Shown piece by piece: positions 39,996-51,902 of a DNA stretch of 64,000 bases. Every line of letters starts with the position of its first letter. The stretch's first letter is position 1. The position numbers were made by a program, and so were the translations under genes. The DNA lies in the NCBI GenBank assembly GCA_002779605.1, contig PEWE01000020.1, positions 216,791 to 280,790 of the forward strand, in the 5' to 3' direction. The DNA is from Zetaproteobacteria bacterium CG06_land_8_20_14_3_00_59_53 (GTDB lineage: Bacteria > Pseudomonadota > Zetaproteobacteria > Mariprofundales > Mariprofundaceae). The notes beneath the pieces were generated by a model. The model saw only the letters and a program-made list of their open reading frames with translations, was not told the origin of the DNA and did no database searches.

Positions 39996-42900
39996 ATGAC
40001 TGACATAAGAGGTGTCGGTACAGGCGGCGTGCTGAACAGTGCGCTGACCCGGCGTGGTATCACCATTGTACTTCTGCTTGTGGTGGCATCCATTGTGGTG
40101 GCTTCATTCGCTTTAAAAAGTATCCGTCATTCGGCCCGCGAACATGTGGCTGCCATGCTCTCCCATACCATCGATTCCACCTACGGAATGATGCAGTTCT
40201 GGGAGGCTGAGCAACGCATGCAGGTGGAAAACTGGGCTCAGGCTCCCGAACTTGTCTCGCTGGCCAGCCAGCTGGCGGACAGCGACCATTCACAGGCCGC
40301 CTTGCAGCGCCATCCCTCGCAGGCAAAGCTGCGCAGACTTCTTGCCCCGGAAATGCGTCAACATGCCTACGACGGATTCTTTCTGATTGCGCCGGATCAT
40401 ACGTCTATCGCTTCGATGCGGGATATGAATCTGGGGGAAACCAATCCGCTCAGTGAGAGATATGCCCGCCCGGGCTCGAACAATGCACGGCAGGATATTC
40501 TACAGCGTGTTTTCTCCGGCGAAACAGTGCTTTCGCTTCCCCAGCCGACTGATTTGCCCATGTCCGGCGAATCAAATGCGGAAGCAACGATGTTTGTGGT
40601 GACGCCTGTGCGCGGGCCGGACGGGCGCATTTTTGCAGCCCTTTCCTTCCGGATTAAGCCGGAAAATGATTTTTCCCGTTTTGCGAAAATGGGGCGAAGC
40701 GGCAGAAGTGCCGAAGCATATCTCCTCGATGCCACAGGTCGCATGCTTACCGGTAGTCGCTTTGAAGCGGAATTACACCGTATCGGGATATTGCAGGCGG
40801 GACAGAGCAGCATTCTCAACTTTTATCTGAGAGATCCGGGTGTGAATCTGATGCATCAGACGGGAGTTCCTGCCAACTACGAGGCGAGTCCACTGACCCT
40901 GATGGCGACAGCGGTGTCTCAAGGAAAGAGCGGCATGAATCTGGAAGGTTACAGGGATTATCGTGGCGTGCCGGTAGTCGGTGCATGGAACTGGTATCCT
41001 GAGAAAGAATATGCCGTGGTTGCAGAAATTGACGTCGATGAGGCATATGGATTGTTCGATGGCATGCGCACCATGCTTTTCGTCGTCCTTCTGGCGATGA
41101 TCGCAGTATTCATGGGGATGGTGTTTCTGATGGAGGGGTTGAATCGGAGTGCAGGGAAGGCGTTGAGTGTTTCCGAGGCCCGTTACCGGCAGCTGTTCAA
41201 TCTTATTCCGGATGCCATCGCCGTGCATCGCGAGGGAAAGATCATTTATTGCAACCCGGCTGCTGTGAAAATGTTCGGGGCGGTATCCGGAGATGATCTG
41301 ATCGGATATGAAGTCACTGGTCTGGTGCACCCGGATGACCGCCAGCGGATTGCCGGACGGATTGAGCAGGCAGGTGACTCGAATGGCGTCGACGACATGC
41401 AGGAGATGCGCTTGTTGCGGCTGGATGGGACGCCCTTCACGGCAGAGGTCGAAGGCTGTTCATTTTCGGATGCCGAGGGGGTGGATGCCGTGCTGCTCGT
41501 GGTGCGGGATATCAGTGTCCGGAAGCTGGCTGAGGAGGAGCGCGAACGGCTGCGTGTCGCGGTCGAGCAAACGCCAGAGGGGATTATGATTGCCGATGCT
41601 CAGGGTGTGGTCGTATACGCCAATCCCGGGGCGGCTATCATCACAGGTCGAACGCAGCAGGAGTTGATCGGCATGCTGGCTGCGGAGGCCCGTGGTGGTC
41701 AGGTCGGTGATGCGCTGTTTGTTGAGATTGTCACGAGTCTGAAGGCCGGTGTAAGCTGGTACGGGGAATTTTCACTGATCCGTCCGGATGATGAGTCGCG
41801 CATTATCGAAAGGCGCATTTCACCGGTCATGGTGAACGGTAAAACGCTATACCATGTGAGCGTGGACCGGGACATCACCGATGAACGTCACCAGAAAGAA
41901 CATATGGAGCATACGCAGCGGCTGGAAAGTCTCGGGGTGCTGGCCGGAGGGATCGCTCACGATTTCAACAATATTCTTTCTGCAATTCTGGGCAATGCAT
42001 CCATGGCAACCAAGAAACTCGCTGACCGTCCTGATGCGGCGAAACATGTGCTGCGCATCGAAACAGCCGCGCAGCGGGCAGCCGAGTTGTGTAGCCAGAT
42101 GCTCGCCTATTCCGGCAAGGGAAGGTTCGTGGTCAAGGCGATCAATCTATCCCTGATGCTGAAGGATATCGCCAAGCTGCTTGATGTTTCGGTGACCAAA
42201 TATGCTGAACTGGATATCGATCTGTTGCCGGATATCCCTGCCGTGCAGGCCGATGCCACCCAACTGCAGCAGGTGATCATGAATCTGTTGATCAATGCAT
42301 CGGATGCCATCGGTGAGAATTATGGAAGGATTTCAGTGCGCAACGGACAAATCACGGTGAAGGACGGGGAATTCGCCCAGAGCTATACCGGAGAGGTGCT
42401 TGCGGCGGGCGAATATGTGTATTTTGAAGTAAGCGATACCGGTTGCGGCATGAGTGAGGAAACAAGGAAGAAGCTGTTCGATCCCTTTTATACCACCAAG
42501 TTCACCGGCAGAGGGCTCGGCATGAGTGCTGTATTAGGCATTGTGCGCGGTCATCACGGGGCGATAGTCGTTGATTCGGTTGAGGGAGAAGGCAGTCGCT
42601 TCAGGGTGCTGTTGCCGGCTTTTGCTGGCAAAAAAGGCGAGGGGGTGAAGAAGCTGGAGGAGGATATCGACTGGTGCCCGACCGGGTCGATACTTGTTGT
42701 CGATGATGAGGAAACTGTGCGTGAAATGGCTGTGATGATGCTTGAAGAGATCGGTTTTGGCACCCTGAGCGCGGAGGATGGCGTGCAGGCCATTGAGGCA
42801 TACCGCGAGCATCATGATGAGATCGCCCTCGTGTTGCTGGATATGACCATGCCCCGGATGGATGGGCGCACCTGTTTTGCGAAGCTGCGCGAGATGAATC

Positions 42901-43046
42901 CTGATGTGCGCGTTGTGTTGTCGTCCGGGTATAGCGAACAGGATGCGACCAACAGCTTTGCTGATCATGAACTGGCCGGTTTTGTGCAAAAGCCCTACAG
43001 GTTGGCTACGCTGCGTGCCAAATTGCGCGAGGTGCTCGAAGGCTAG
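39996..43046 (+). CDS. Hybrid sensor histidine kinase with periplasmic sensor and two PAS domains
   Basis: A 1016-residue membrane kinase. TM1 is near residues 20-42 and is followed by a roughly 320-residue periplasmic region that looks like a double-Cache sensor (ATMFVVTPVRGPDGRIFAAL, YRDYRGVPVVGAWNWYP). TM2 is near 366-388, PAS1 about 405-525 and PAS2 about 530-645. HisKA has GGIAHDFNNILSA with H655. HATPase has [32 protein letters not shown] and GRGLGMSAV. The C-terminal receiver has VVDDEETVRE, D949 in LLDMTMPRMDG and KPYR. There is no output domain. The start at 39996 follows TATGGAGAAG. It stands alone between the rpoH terminator and queA. Confidence 0.9.
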   Translation: MTDIRGVGTGGVLNSALTRRGITIVLLLVVASIVVASFALKSIRHSAREHVAAMLSHTIDSTYGMMQFWEAEQRMQVENWAQAPELVSLASQLADSDHSQAALQRHPSQAKLRRLLAPEMRQHAYDGFFLIAPDHTSIASMRDMNLGETNPLSERYARPGSNNARQDILQRVFSGETVLSLPQPTDLPMSGESNAEATMFVVTPVRGPDGRIFAALSFRIKPENDFSRFAKMGRSGRSAEAYLLDATGRMLTGSRFEAELHRIGILQAGQSSILNFYLRDPGVNLMHQTGVPANYEASPLTLMATAVSQGKSGMNLEGYRDYRGVPVVGAWNWYPEKEYAVVAEIDVDEAYGLFDGMRTMLFVVLLAMIAVFMGMVFLMEGLNRSAGKALSVSEARYRQLFNLIPDAIAVHREGKIIYCNPAAVKMFGAVSGDDLIGYEVTGLVHPDDRQRIAGRIEQAGDSNGVDDMQEMRLLRLDGTPFTAEVEGCSFSDAEGVDAVLLVVRDISVRKLAEEERERLRVAVEQTPEGIMIADAQGVVVYANPGAAIITGRTQQELIGMLAAEARGGQVGDALFVEIVTSLKAGVSWYGEFSLIRPDDESRIIERRISPVMVNGKTLYHVSVDRDITDERHQKEHMEHTQRLESLGVLAGGIAHDFNNILSAILGNASMATKKLADRPDAAKHVLRIETAAQRAAELCSQMLAYSGKGRFVVKAINLSLMLKDIAKLLDVSVTKYAELDIDLLPDIPAVQADATQLQQVIMNLLINASDAIGENYGRISVRNGQITVKDGEFAQSYTGEVLAAGEYVYFEVSDTGCGMSEETRKKLFDPFYTTKFTGRGLGMSAVLGIVRGHHGAIVVDSVEGEGSRFRVLLPAFAGKKGEGVKKLEEDIDWCPTGSILVVDDEETVREMAVMMLEEIGFGTLSAEDGVQAIEAYREHHDEIALVLLDMTMPRMDGRTCFAKLREMNPDVRVVLSSGYSEQDATNSFADHELAGFVQKPYRLATLRAKLREVLEG

Positions 43047-43116
43047 GCCACCGCCATAGAGTCATTGCATTTGTGGCGCTTTCCCTTGGCCCTTCAGCCT
43101 CCTAGGCTTGGCCGCC

Positions 43117-44136
43117 ATGCGAGTCAGCGATTTCGATTTCATCCTCCCTCCCGAACATATCGCCAGCCGTCCTCTTGCCGGTCGCGATGAGGCGCGTCTG
43201 CTGGTCTGCGGCGGGGCATTGCAGGATCGCATGATCCGCGACCTGCCTTCGCTGGTAAGGCCGGGGGATATCTGGGTGCTCAACGATACGCGCGTGATCC
43301 CGGCCCGGCTTCTGGGTCAGAAGGACAGCGGCGGCAAGGCGGAGTTGCTGCTGCTGGAATCCACCGAAGAGCCGGATGTATGGCTGGCCTGGGGCAAGTC
43401 GAACAAGCCGCTGAAACCGGGGATGCGCGTACAGATAGGCCCGGACTTTTCAGCCGAGATTCTTGCGCGTGACGGTAAAGAGGTGCGCGTCAGGTTGCTG
43501 GCGCCCGATGTGGCTGCCGCCATCGAGGCCTGCGGACATATGCCGCTTCCGCCCTATATCGACCGGCCCGACAGCGAAGAGGACCGGGAGCGTTACCAGA
43601 CGGTGTTCGCCCGCCATGCCGGAGCCGTGGCGGCACCGACCGCCGGTCTGCATCTGAGCCGGTCACTGATGGATGCCATGCAGCATGCAGGTGCCGAATT
43701 CGACTATGTCACGCTGCATGTCGGGCCGGGGACCTTCCAGCCGGTGCAGGTGGACGACACCGACGATCACCCGATGCATGAAGAGGGTTATTCGGTATCA
43801 GCGCAGACCGCACAGCGTATCAATGCGGCCCGCGCCGCCGGGCGGCGCATCTTGGCTGTCGGCACCACCAGCCTGCGCACGCTGGAATCGGCGACCAGGA
43901 ACGGCGAACTGCAGGCCGGCAGCGGACGTACCCGCCTGTTCATCACGCCGGGTTACACATTCCGCATGACCGATGCGCTGCTGACCAATTTCCACCTGCC
44001 GCGCTCCACCCTGCTGATGCTGATCTGCGCGATGGGTGGCAGGGAGCGCATCATGCATGCCTACAGACACGCGATCGAATCGGATTACCGTTTTTATTCC
44101 TATGGCGATGCCATGTTCGTGACGTGCACTGAATGA
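43117..44136 (+). CDS. queA: S-adenosylmethionine:tRNA ribosyltransferase-isomerase
   Basis: A 339-residue enzyme in queuosine synthesis that transfers ribose from SAM to 7-aminomethyl-7-deazaguanine in tRNA. The N-terminus SDFDFILPPEHIASRPL is typical of QueA. Further family segments are LVRPGDIWVLNDTRVIPARL, GAVAAPTAGLHLS, VTLHVGPGTFQPV, HEEGYSVS, VGTTSLRTLES and MTDALLTNFHLPRSTLLML. The ATG at 43117 is chosen over an in-frame TTG at 43108. No clear Shine-Dalgarno sequence is visible. No tgt gene follows within the window. Confidence 0.96.
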   Translation: MRVSDFDFILPPEHIASRPLAGRDEARLLVCGGALQDRMIRDLPSLVRPGDIWVLNDTRVIPARLLGQKDSGGKAELLLLESTEEPDVWLAWGKSNKPLKPGMRVQIGPDFSAEILARDGKEVRVRLLAPDVAAAIEACGHMPLPPYIDRPDSEEDRERYQTVFARHAGAVAAPTAGLHLSRSLMDAMQHAGAEFDYVTLHVGPGTFQPVQVDDTDDHPMHEEGYSVSAQTAQRINAARAAGRRILAVGTTSLRTLESATRNGELQAGSGRTRLFITPGYTFRMTDALLTNFHLPRSTLLMLICAMGGRERIMHAYRHAIESDYRFYSYGDAMFVTCTE

Positions 44137-44203
44137 TGTATGCTGCTGTCCGCTGCGGGTGTAATCTGCGCAGTTCATTCTGGCGACGGGAGGGTCTTCA
44201 GGC

Positions 44204-46170
<1,967 letters not shown>

Positions 46171-46243
46171 GCCGGCACCGATAGCAATAGTTTGAGGGTG
46201 GTTTATAAAAAAGGTCGCACAGACCGACAGGAGAAAGAGCATT

Positions 46244-47659
46244 ATGAGTGACGCAATCAAGAAAGCATTGGACATGATGAAGGAAAACGAATGCGAATTC
46301 GTTGATGTCCGATTCACCGACACCAAGGGCAAATGGCAGCATGTCACATTTCCGGCCCATGCCGTAAGCGAAGATTCCTTCGAAGACGGCTTCGCGTTTG
46401 ATGGCTCGTCCATCGCCGGCTGGTGCGAAATCAACAATTCCGATATGGCCCTGATTCCCGATCCGGAAAGTGCCCGTATCGATCCGTTCTTCGAGGCATC
46501 CACGATGGTGCTGATCGCCCAGGTGATCGACCCGATCACCGGCCAGGCCTATGAGCGCTGTCCGCGTCAGATCGCCCAGAAGGCACTGAACTACATCAAG
46601 AGCGCCGGCATCGCCGATACCGCTTATTTTGGCCCTGAGCTCGAGTTCTTCATTTTCGACGGCATCCGCTACCACAACGACATGGGCGGCTGCGGCTACG
46701 AGATCGAGTCCGAAGAAGCTGCATGGAACTCCCACAAGAACTACGAAGGCCGCAACACCGGTCATCGTCCGGGCGTCAAGGGCGGCTACTTCCCGGTTCC
46801 GCCGGTTGATTCCCTGCACGAGATCCGCAATGACATGTGCCTGGTGATGACCGATCTGGGCATCCCGATGGAACTGCATCATCACGAAGTGGCGACTGCC
46901 GGCCAGTGCGAGCTGTCGCAGCGTTTCGGCGAGCTGATCGACATCGCCGACCGCGCGCAGTGGTACAAGTACGTGGTGCACAATGTGGCCGATGCCCATG
47001 GCAAGACCGCAACCTTCATGCCGAAGCCGATCTATGGCGACAACGGCACCGGTATGCACACTCACCAGTCGCTGTGGAAAAACGGCAACAACCTGTTCTC
47101 CGGTGACAAGTATGCCGGTCTGTCGCAGGAAGCGCTGTACTACATCGGCGGCATCATCAAGCACGCCAAGGCACTGAACGCCTTCACCAACCCGTCCACC
47201 AACTCCTATAAGCGTCTGGTGCCGGGATTCGAGGCTCCGGTGATGCTGGCTTACTCCAACCGTAACCGTTCGGCTTCCATCCGTATCCCGGTGGTGAAGA
47301 ATCCGAAGGGCCGTCGCGTTGAAGTGCGCTTCCCGGACCCGACCGCCAATCCGTATCTGGCCTTCACAGCCATGCTGATGGCCGGTCTGGACGGTATCAA
47401 GAACAAGATCGATCCGGGAGCTGCTGCCGACAAGAACCTGTATGACCTGCCGGCTGAAGAGGCCAAGGCCATTCCGCAGGTTTGCGGTTCGCTGGACGAA
47501 GCTCTGGCTGCACTGGATGCCGACCGCGAGTTCCTGAAGGCCGGCGGCGTGATGACCGACGCCATGATCGATGCCTACATCGAGCTGAAGATGGACGACG
47601 TGAATCAGATGCACATGCGTCCGCATCCGTACGAGATGCAGATGTACTTCTCCTGCTAA
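46244..47659 (+). CDS. glnA: Glutamine synthetase type I
   Basis: A 471-residue dodecameric enzyme making glutamine from glutamate, ammonia and ATP. The N-terminal domain has [19 protein letters not shown]. The catalytic domain has [62 protein letters not shown] and NRSASIRIP. The adenylylation site NLYDLPAEE is present with Tyr at about residue 400, matching the glnE gene downstream. The start follows ACAGGAGAAAG. A terminator separates it from glnE. Confidence 0.98.
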   Translation: MSDAIKKALDMMKENECEFVDVRFTDTKGKWQHVTFPAHAVSEDSFEDGFAFDGSSIAGWCEINNSDMALIPDPESARIDPFFEASTMVLIAQVIDPITGQAYERCPRQIAQKALNYIKSAGIADTAYFGPELEFFIFDGIRYHNDMGGCGYEIESEEAAWNSHKNYEGRNTGHRPGVKGGYFPVPPVDSLHEIRNDMCLVMTDLGIPMELHHHEVATAGQCELSQRFGELIDIADRAQWYKYVVHNVADAHGKTATFMPKPIYGDNGTGMHTHQSLWKNGNNLFSGDKYAGLSQEALYYIGGIIKHAKALNAFTNPSTNSYKRLVPGFEAPVMLAYSNRNRSASIRIPVVKNPKGRRVEVRFPDPTANPYLAFTAMLMAGLDGIKNKIDPGAAADKNLYDLPAEEAKAIPQVCGSLDEALAALDADREFLKAGGVMTDAMIDAYIELKMDDVNQMHMRPHPYEMQMYFSC

Positions 47660-47680
47660 AGGAGAGTTCTGCAACGCAAC

Positions 47681-47708
47681 AAGGCCGCCCGCGAGGGCGG
47701 CCTTTTTC
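47681..47708 (+). terminator. Rho-independent terminator after glnA
   Basis: AAGGCCGCCC, loop GCGA, GGGCGGCC, then TTTTT. The stem is perfect and starts 21 bases after the glnA stop. Confidence 0.93.
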
Positions 47709-47737
47709 TTGCCCTGCCGACGGGGTAGTCTGATGCA

Positions 47738-50464
47738 ATGGAACGAACCCCAGCAGCGTTGGTACCCGATGCCCTGCAAGCCGATGCGCAACGCCTGATT
47801 GCTATTTCTCCGCTGTTCGCCGCATTGCTCGACAAGGCCGATGAAGCTGCCTGTCGCGAACTCTTCCGGCCTGTAGAACATGCCAGCCTGCCCGATGGCG
47901 GAGAGGACTGGATTCCCGCCTGTGACAGTGAAAATGTCATGGAGTGCCTGCAACATCTGCGCCTGTGCAAGCAGCGCGGCATGCGGCATATCATCTGGTG
48001 GGAAATGGGTGTGCATGGCGATATCACCACGTCGTATCGTGCCATCGCCGATTTCGCCGCAGGCCTGCTGGATGAAGCCCTGCGCATGGCAGAGCGCCTG
48101 ATTGCGCCGCGTTACGGCAGGCTGGACGGCGGTTCATTCTGCGTGATCGGTCTGGGCAAACTCGGTGGACATGAACTGAACCTCGGCTCGGATGTCGATC
48201 CGCTGTTCATCTGGCGGGGGGAAGGGGAAACCGCGGACGGGCGCAATCAGGTGTCGGCAGAGGAGTATTACGGCCTGCTTTCACGCATGCTGATCCGCCT
48301 GATGTCGGAGCAGACACCTGACGGGATTGTCTGGCCGATGGATATGCGGTTGCGGCCCGGCGGAGACGGCTCTGCCATCTGCATGCATCACGATGCGGCG
48401 ACGGATTTCTATCAGAACTACGGCCAGACATGGGAACGGGCCATGCTCATCAAGGCCCGCCCGGTGGCGGGCGATCTGAAGCTGGGCGAAAGCTTCATCA
48501 CCGAGGTGTCGCCGTTCATCTACCGGCGCTATCTGGATTACACCACGGTGGCGGCGCTTGCCGATATGAAGCGGCGTATTGATGCGCAGGCCGGGGGGCA
48601 TGAGCTTGCGGCCGGATTCGATGTGAAGCGCGGGCGTGGCGGCATCCGCGAGATCGAGTTCATCATCCAGTCCATGCAATTGCTGCATGGGGGTGCGAAT
48701 CCCGAGTTGCGCCATTGTTCCAGCATGCCGGCGCTGGATGCGCTGAACCGCTTCGGTGCACTGGATGACGACGAGACGGTGATGCTGCGTGAGGCGTACG
48801 CTTTCTGGCGCAGGGTGGAGCATGCCGTGCAGGCCCGCTGCGGGGAACAGACACAGAAGCTGCCGGCCGGTTTCGAGAGCTATCTTGAACAGGCGCTCGG
48901 CATGACGGAAATCGCTGCAGCGATGCAGGTCCGGGCTGCCCGGGTGGCTGCGGCATTCGGCGAGCATGTGCTGCCGTTGACCAGACCCGGGGATAACGAC
49001 AGGAACTGGTTGAACGCCGGTTATGGCGAGGCTCTGGATGATCTGGACGAGGCTGCACGGCAGCGCATCGACATGGCCTTGCAGCGCATCAATCAACATC
49101 TTGAGCGTGGCGGCCTTCCGGAGCGCAGCCGCGGGCAGGTCGAGATCATGCTGGCCCGGGCCATGCCGCGCTGGCTGGACGACATCAACGGTGTCACTGC
49201 CGTGGAGGCCCTCGCAGAATTGCTGAACACCATCTCCGGTCGGGCGACATGGATCGATCTGCTGGCCACGCATCAGGGCGCGCTGGACTGGCTGATCGGT
49301 GTGCTTTCCGCTTCCGCCTATGTGCGTGAACATATTGAGCGCGACCCGTCGTGGCTGGAATGGCCGCTGGCCATGGAGCGCGGCGATACCGATATCCGGT
49401 GTATCGCATCCCGCATGCAGTCGCTTGCCCTTGAGGATGAAGAACAGGCGCTTGCCGATTGCGGTGCGCTGGTGGATCGCGGTCGCCTGTTGTGCGCCCT
49501 GTCGGTGGATGCACATCAGGCCGGCCCTGCCACCATCGGCGGCTGGATGGCTGATACCGCCGATGCCGCAACAACGATCATGCTGCGCCTCTGCCTGCAT
49601 CATATGCAGCTGCCGGACGATTTCCCGTTTGTGGCGCTGGCCATGGGCAAGCATGGCAGCCGCGAAATGGGGCTGGCCTCCGATCTGGATATGGTGTTCG
49701 TTCTTGTTCACGACACACCGGACGACATGCTGAGCCGGCGCAGCATCTGGGAGCACGGGCAGCGGCTCGGGCGGCGCATGATCCAGTATCTGACCGGCAA
49801 GCCTCCGTTCGGTGCGGGTTTCGAATTCGATGCGCGTCTGCGTCCATCAGGGCAGAGCGGCGTGCTGGTGACCAGTCTGAGCGGTTTTCACGATTATCAG
49901 CTGCGCGAAGCGCAGACCTGGGAACATCAGGTGCTGACCCGGGCGCGTGCGGTGGCCGGGCCGGATGATGCCGTGCATGCGGTGCAGGCAGTCATTGATG
50001 AGGTGCTCGCCCTGCCGCGCGATGCTGCGCAGTTGGCGCATGACGTGCTCGAGATGCGCGATAAGATGCTCGATCATCTGAGTAGTAAATCGCCGGAAAG
50101 TATCAATCTCAAGCATGATGCCGGAGGGCTGGTGGATATCGAGTTTCTGGCACAGTACGCAAGGCTGGCCTTCGGTGGATCAGGAAGGGCCACTGCGGAC
50201 ATCCTGCGCAACCTGCCGGCCTCAGCGCCCGCCGAATGGCTTGCGGCGGGCGAATGGCTTGCCTCCACCTACGAAACGTACCGGCAGATGGAGAATGCAT
50301 TGCGTGTCGAGCTGTGGGTCTCGATCAGCAGCCTACCGGCGGATGTCTCGGCCACCGAATGGGAGACTATGCGCCGGCACGCCCGGATCGTTACGCCGCA
50401 AGCCCTGCGCGAGACCATGGCGAAGACACGGAAAACCTTTAACAGGCTTATGCCCGGCCTCTGA
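47738..50464 (+). CDS. glnE: Bifunctional glutamine synthetase adenylyltransferase/adenylyl-removing enzyme
   Basis: A 908-residue enzyme that adds or removes AMP on glutamine synthetase under PII control. There are two nucleotidyltransferase modules. The first has CVIGLGKLGGHELNLGSDVD and RLRPGGDGSAICMHHD. The second has LAMGKHGSREMGLASDLDM and RLRPSGQSGVLVTSLSGF. Each is followed by a GlnD-UR_UTase-like helical domain (GRGGIREIEFIIQ; AGGLVDIEFLAQYARL). Length is near the E. coli protein. The start at 47738 has no strong Shine-Dalgarno sequence. Its target glnA carries the matching tyrosine site just upstream. Confidence 0.96.
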   Translation: MERTPAALVPDALQADAQRLIAISPLFAALLDKADEAACRELFRPVEHASLPDGGEDWIPACDSENVMECLQHLRLCKQRGMRHIIWWEMGVHGDITTSYRAIADFAAGLLDEALRMAERLIAPRYGRLDGGSFCVIGLGKLGGHELNLGSDVDPLFIWRGEGETADGRNQVSAEEYYGLLSRMLIRLMSEQTPDGIVWPMDMRLRPGGDGSAICMHHDAATDFYQNYGQTWERAMLIKARPVAGDLKLGESFITEVSPFIYRRYLDYTTVAALADMKRRIDAQAGGHELAAGFDVKRGRGGIREIEFIIQSMQLLHGGANPELRHCSSMPALDALNRFGALDDDETVMLREAYAFWRRVEHAVQARCGEQTQKLPAGFESYLEQALGMTEIAAAMQVRAARVAAAFGEHVLPLTRPGDNDRNWLNAGYGEALDDLDEAARQRIDMALQRINQHLERGGLPERSRGQVEIMLARAMPRWLDDINGVTAVEALAELLNTISGRATWIDLLATHQGALDWLIGVLSASAYVREHIERDPSWLEWPLAMERGDTDIRCIASRMQSLALEDEEQALADCGALVDRGRLLCALSVDAHQAGPATIGGWMADTADAATTIMLRLCLHHMQLPDDFPFVALAMGKHGSREMGLASDLDMVFVLVHDTPDDMLSRRSIWEHGQRLGRRMIQYLTGKPPFGAGFEFDARLRPSGQSGVLVTSLSGFHDYQLREAQTWEHQVLTRARAVAGPDDAVHAVQAVIDEVLALPRDAAQLAHDVLEMRDKMLDHLSSKSPESINLKHDAGGLVDIEFLAQYARLAFGGSGRATADILRNLPASAPAEWLAAGEWLASTYETYRQMENALRVELWVSISSLPADVSATEWETMRRHARIVTPQALRETMAKTRKTFNRLMPGL

Positions 50465-50707
50465 GGCCCTGTCTGTTCCGGACACTGTTCCGGAATCTCA
50501 TTGACATTGGCACTGGATGCGCAGACCTTGTTAGCACGCTAGTCAATGTTTCTCTGCAGGTTGTTTTCGACTCTCAGGCATTTACTACCCCGGAACATTG
50601 CCGGTTTTTGATAGGCTAAAGAATCACCAGGCCCGACAGAATGGCGCCAAGCCTGTCCGGCAAGAGATATATATGACGACGATCAAACTGTTGTTCTGGC
50701 AGATTCG

Positions 50708-51751
50708 GTGAAAAGGAGTGGGCTGCCTCTGCTGTTTTGCCGGGAAGACAAAGTGTTCTTTCCCTTGAGACTGGTCACATGTCTGAAACGATTGATCTGT
50801 TTGATGCTGGTGGTTTTCCCCTTTGGCACACAGGTTGGAGCGGCAGACCTTTCGCAGCCCCTGCCGGTGCGCAATCTCTATCCGCCGATGATGCGTTTCT
50901 TCGACCCCACGCCGGATTCCGCGCTGCGCGCTTATGATCAGGCATGGTCGTTTGAACTCAACCAGCATTTTTCGACGATGAATTCTTTTGATTTTTATCC
51001 CGGCTCAACCCTGATCTCGGATATGGAGCTCTATGTAATCGATCCGGTTGTGCGCCGCGCTGTTTCTTCCAATCTTGAACTTTCCCTGCGGGTTCCTTTG
51101 CTCAGGCCATGGAATGGCGTGCTGGACGGTACGATTCAGGCCTTCCATAAGGTATTCAGCATGCCCAACGGGGGCCGCCAGCTTCGTCCCAACAACAGTT
51201 TTGCCTACAGCTACGATAATGGCAAGGGAACCTCGTGGCAGGGCGGCAATCGATGGGAAACGGGCAATGCGGAACTATCCGCCAGATACGGCTTGAGTGA
51301 GGGTAGCGAATGGGCCGTGGCCGGGCTTGCCGCGATCAAACTTCCGACGGCCTCTCAGGCAAGGGGCTGGGGCAGCGGAGCTGCGGATATGGGGGCCGGT
51401 CTTGTGGCATCGTGGACTTCTGGCATCTGGTTCGGCCATATTGAAAGTTGGCTTATTCGTCCGCTTGCCAACGATACGCCGGGGGTCAGCTATGTGAGCT
51501 ATCTGCGTGGATCGATTGCCGCTGGCTATCGCTTTGACGGCATGTCGATGATGGTCCAGTTTCAGGGGGGAAGCTCCCCTTACCGATCGACAGGACTTGA
51601 TTGGCTCGAATCGCCACCGATGCTGATTACTTTTGGTCTGCGGGGCGATATCCGGCAGGATTTCGGATGGTCGCTGGCTGTCACCGAGAATATCACGCAG
51701 AGAACGACACAGGATATCTCCATGACGCTGGGTTTGAACTTTTCCATGTAA
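50708..51751 (+). CDS. DUF3187 family outer-membrane-like protein
   Basis: A 347-residue protein resembling DUF3187 proteins, of unknown function. A hydrophobic signal segment (LICLMLVVFPFGTQVGAADL) is followed by mature sequence with LPVRNLYPPMMRFFDPTPDSA, and alternating beta-rich segments run to a C-terminus ending LGLNFSM, in keeping with an outer-membrane barrel. The frame opens with GTG at 50708, but the signal segment would then be unusually far in. A GTG at 50753 is a good alternative, so the start is uncertain. It stands alone, with 243 bases before it showing no gene. Confidence 0.7.
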   Translation: MKRSGLPLLFCREDKVFFPLRLVTCLKRLICLMLVVFPFGTQVGAADLSQPLPVRNLYPPMMRFFDPTPDSALRAYDQAWSFELNQHFSTMNSFDFYPGSTLISDMELYVIDPVVRRAVSSNLELSLRVPLLRPWNGVLDGTIQAFHKVFSMPNGGRQLRPNNSFAYSYDNGKGTSWQGGNRWETGNAELSARYGLSEGSEWAVAGLAAIKLPTASQARGWGSGAADMGAGLVASWTSGIWFGHIESWLIRPLANDTPGVSYVSYLRGSIAAGYRFDGMSMMVQFQGGSSPYRSTGLDWLESPPMLITFGLRGDIRQDFGWSLAVTENITQRTTQDISMTLGLNFSM

Positions 51752-51902
51752 AGTCCCCTGGCCGCCGGTGATTGGGATTGCCTGAGTGTGGCAGGGAATA
51801 TCCTTATGGCGAAAATGCACACAATGTTCATAATGTTGACTTTTCCGGCTGGAATGATGATTTTCGGGATAAATCCGAAGCTGGGTATCTGAGAGGACTC
51901 CA

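Noticed and set aside
46174..46195. Sigma-54-like GGCAC ... GC in the glnB-glnA gap
   Set aside because: The GG and GC elements are about two bases too close and the flanking consensus is absent.
51836..51872. Promoter with TTGACT before pepA
   Set aside because: No acceptable -10 box at 16-18 bases spacing.
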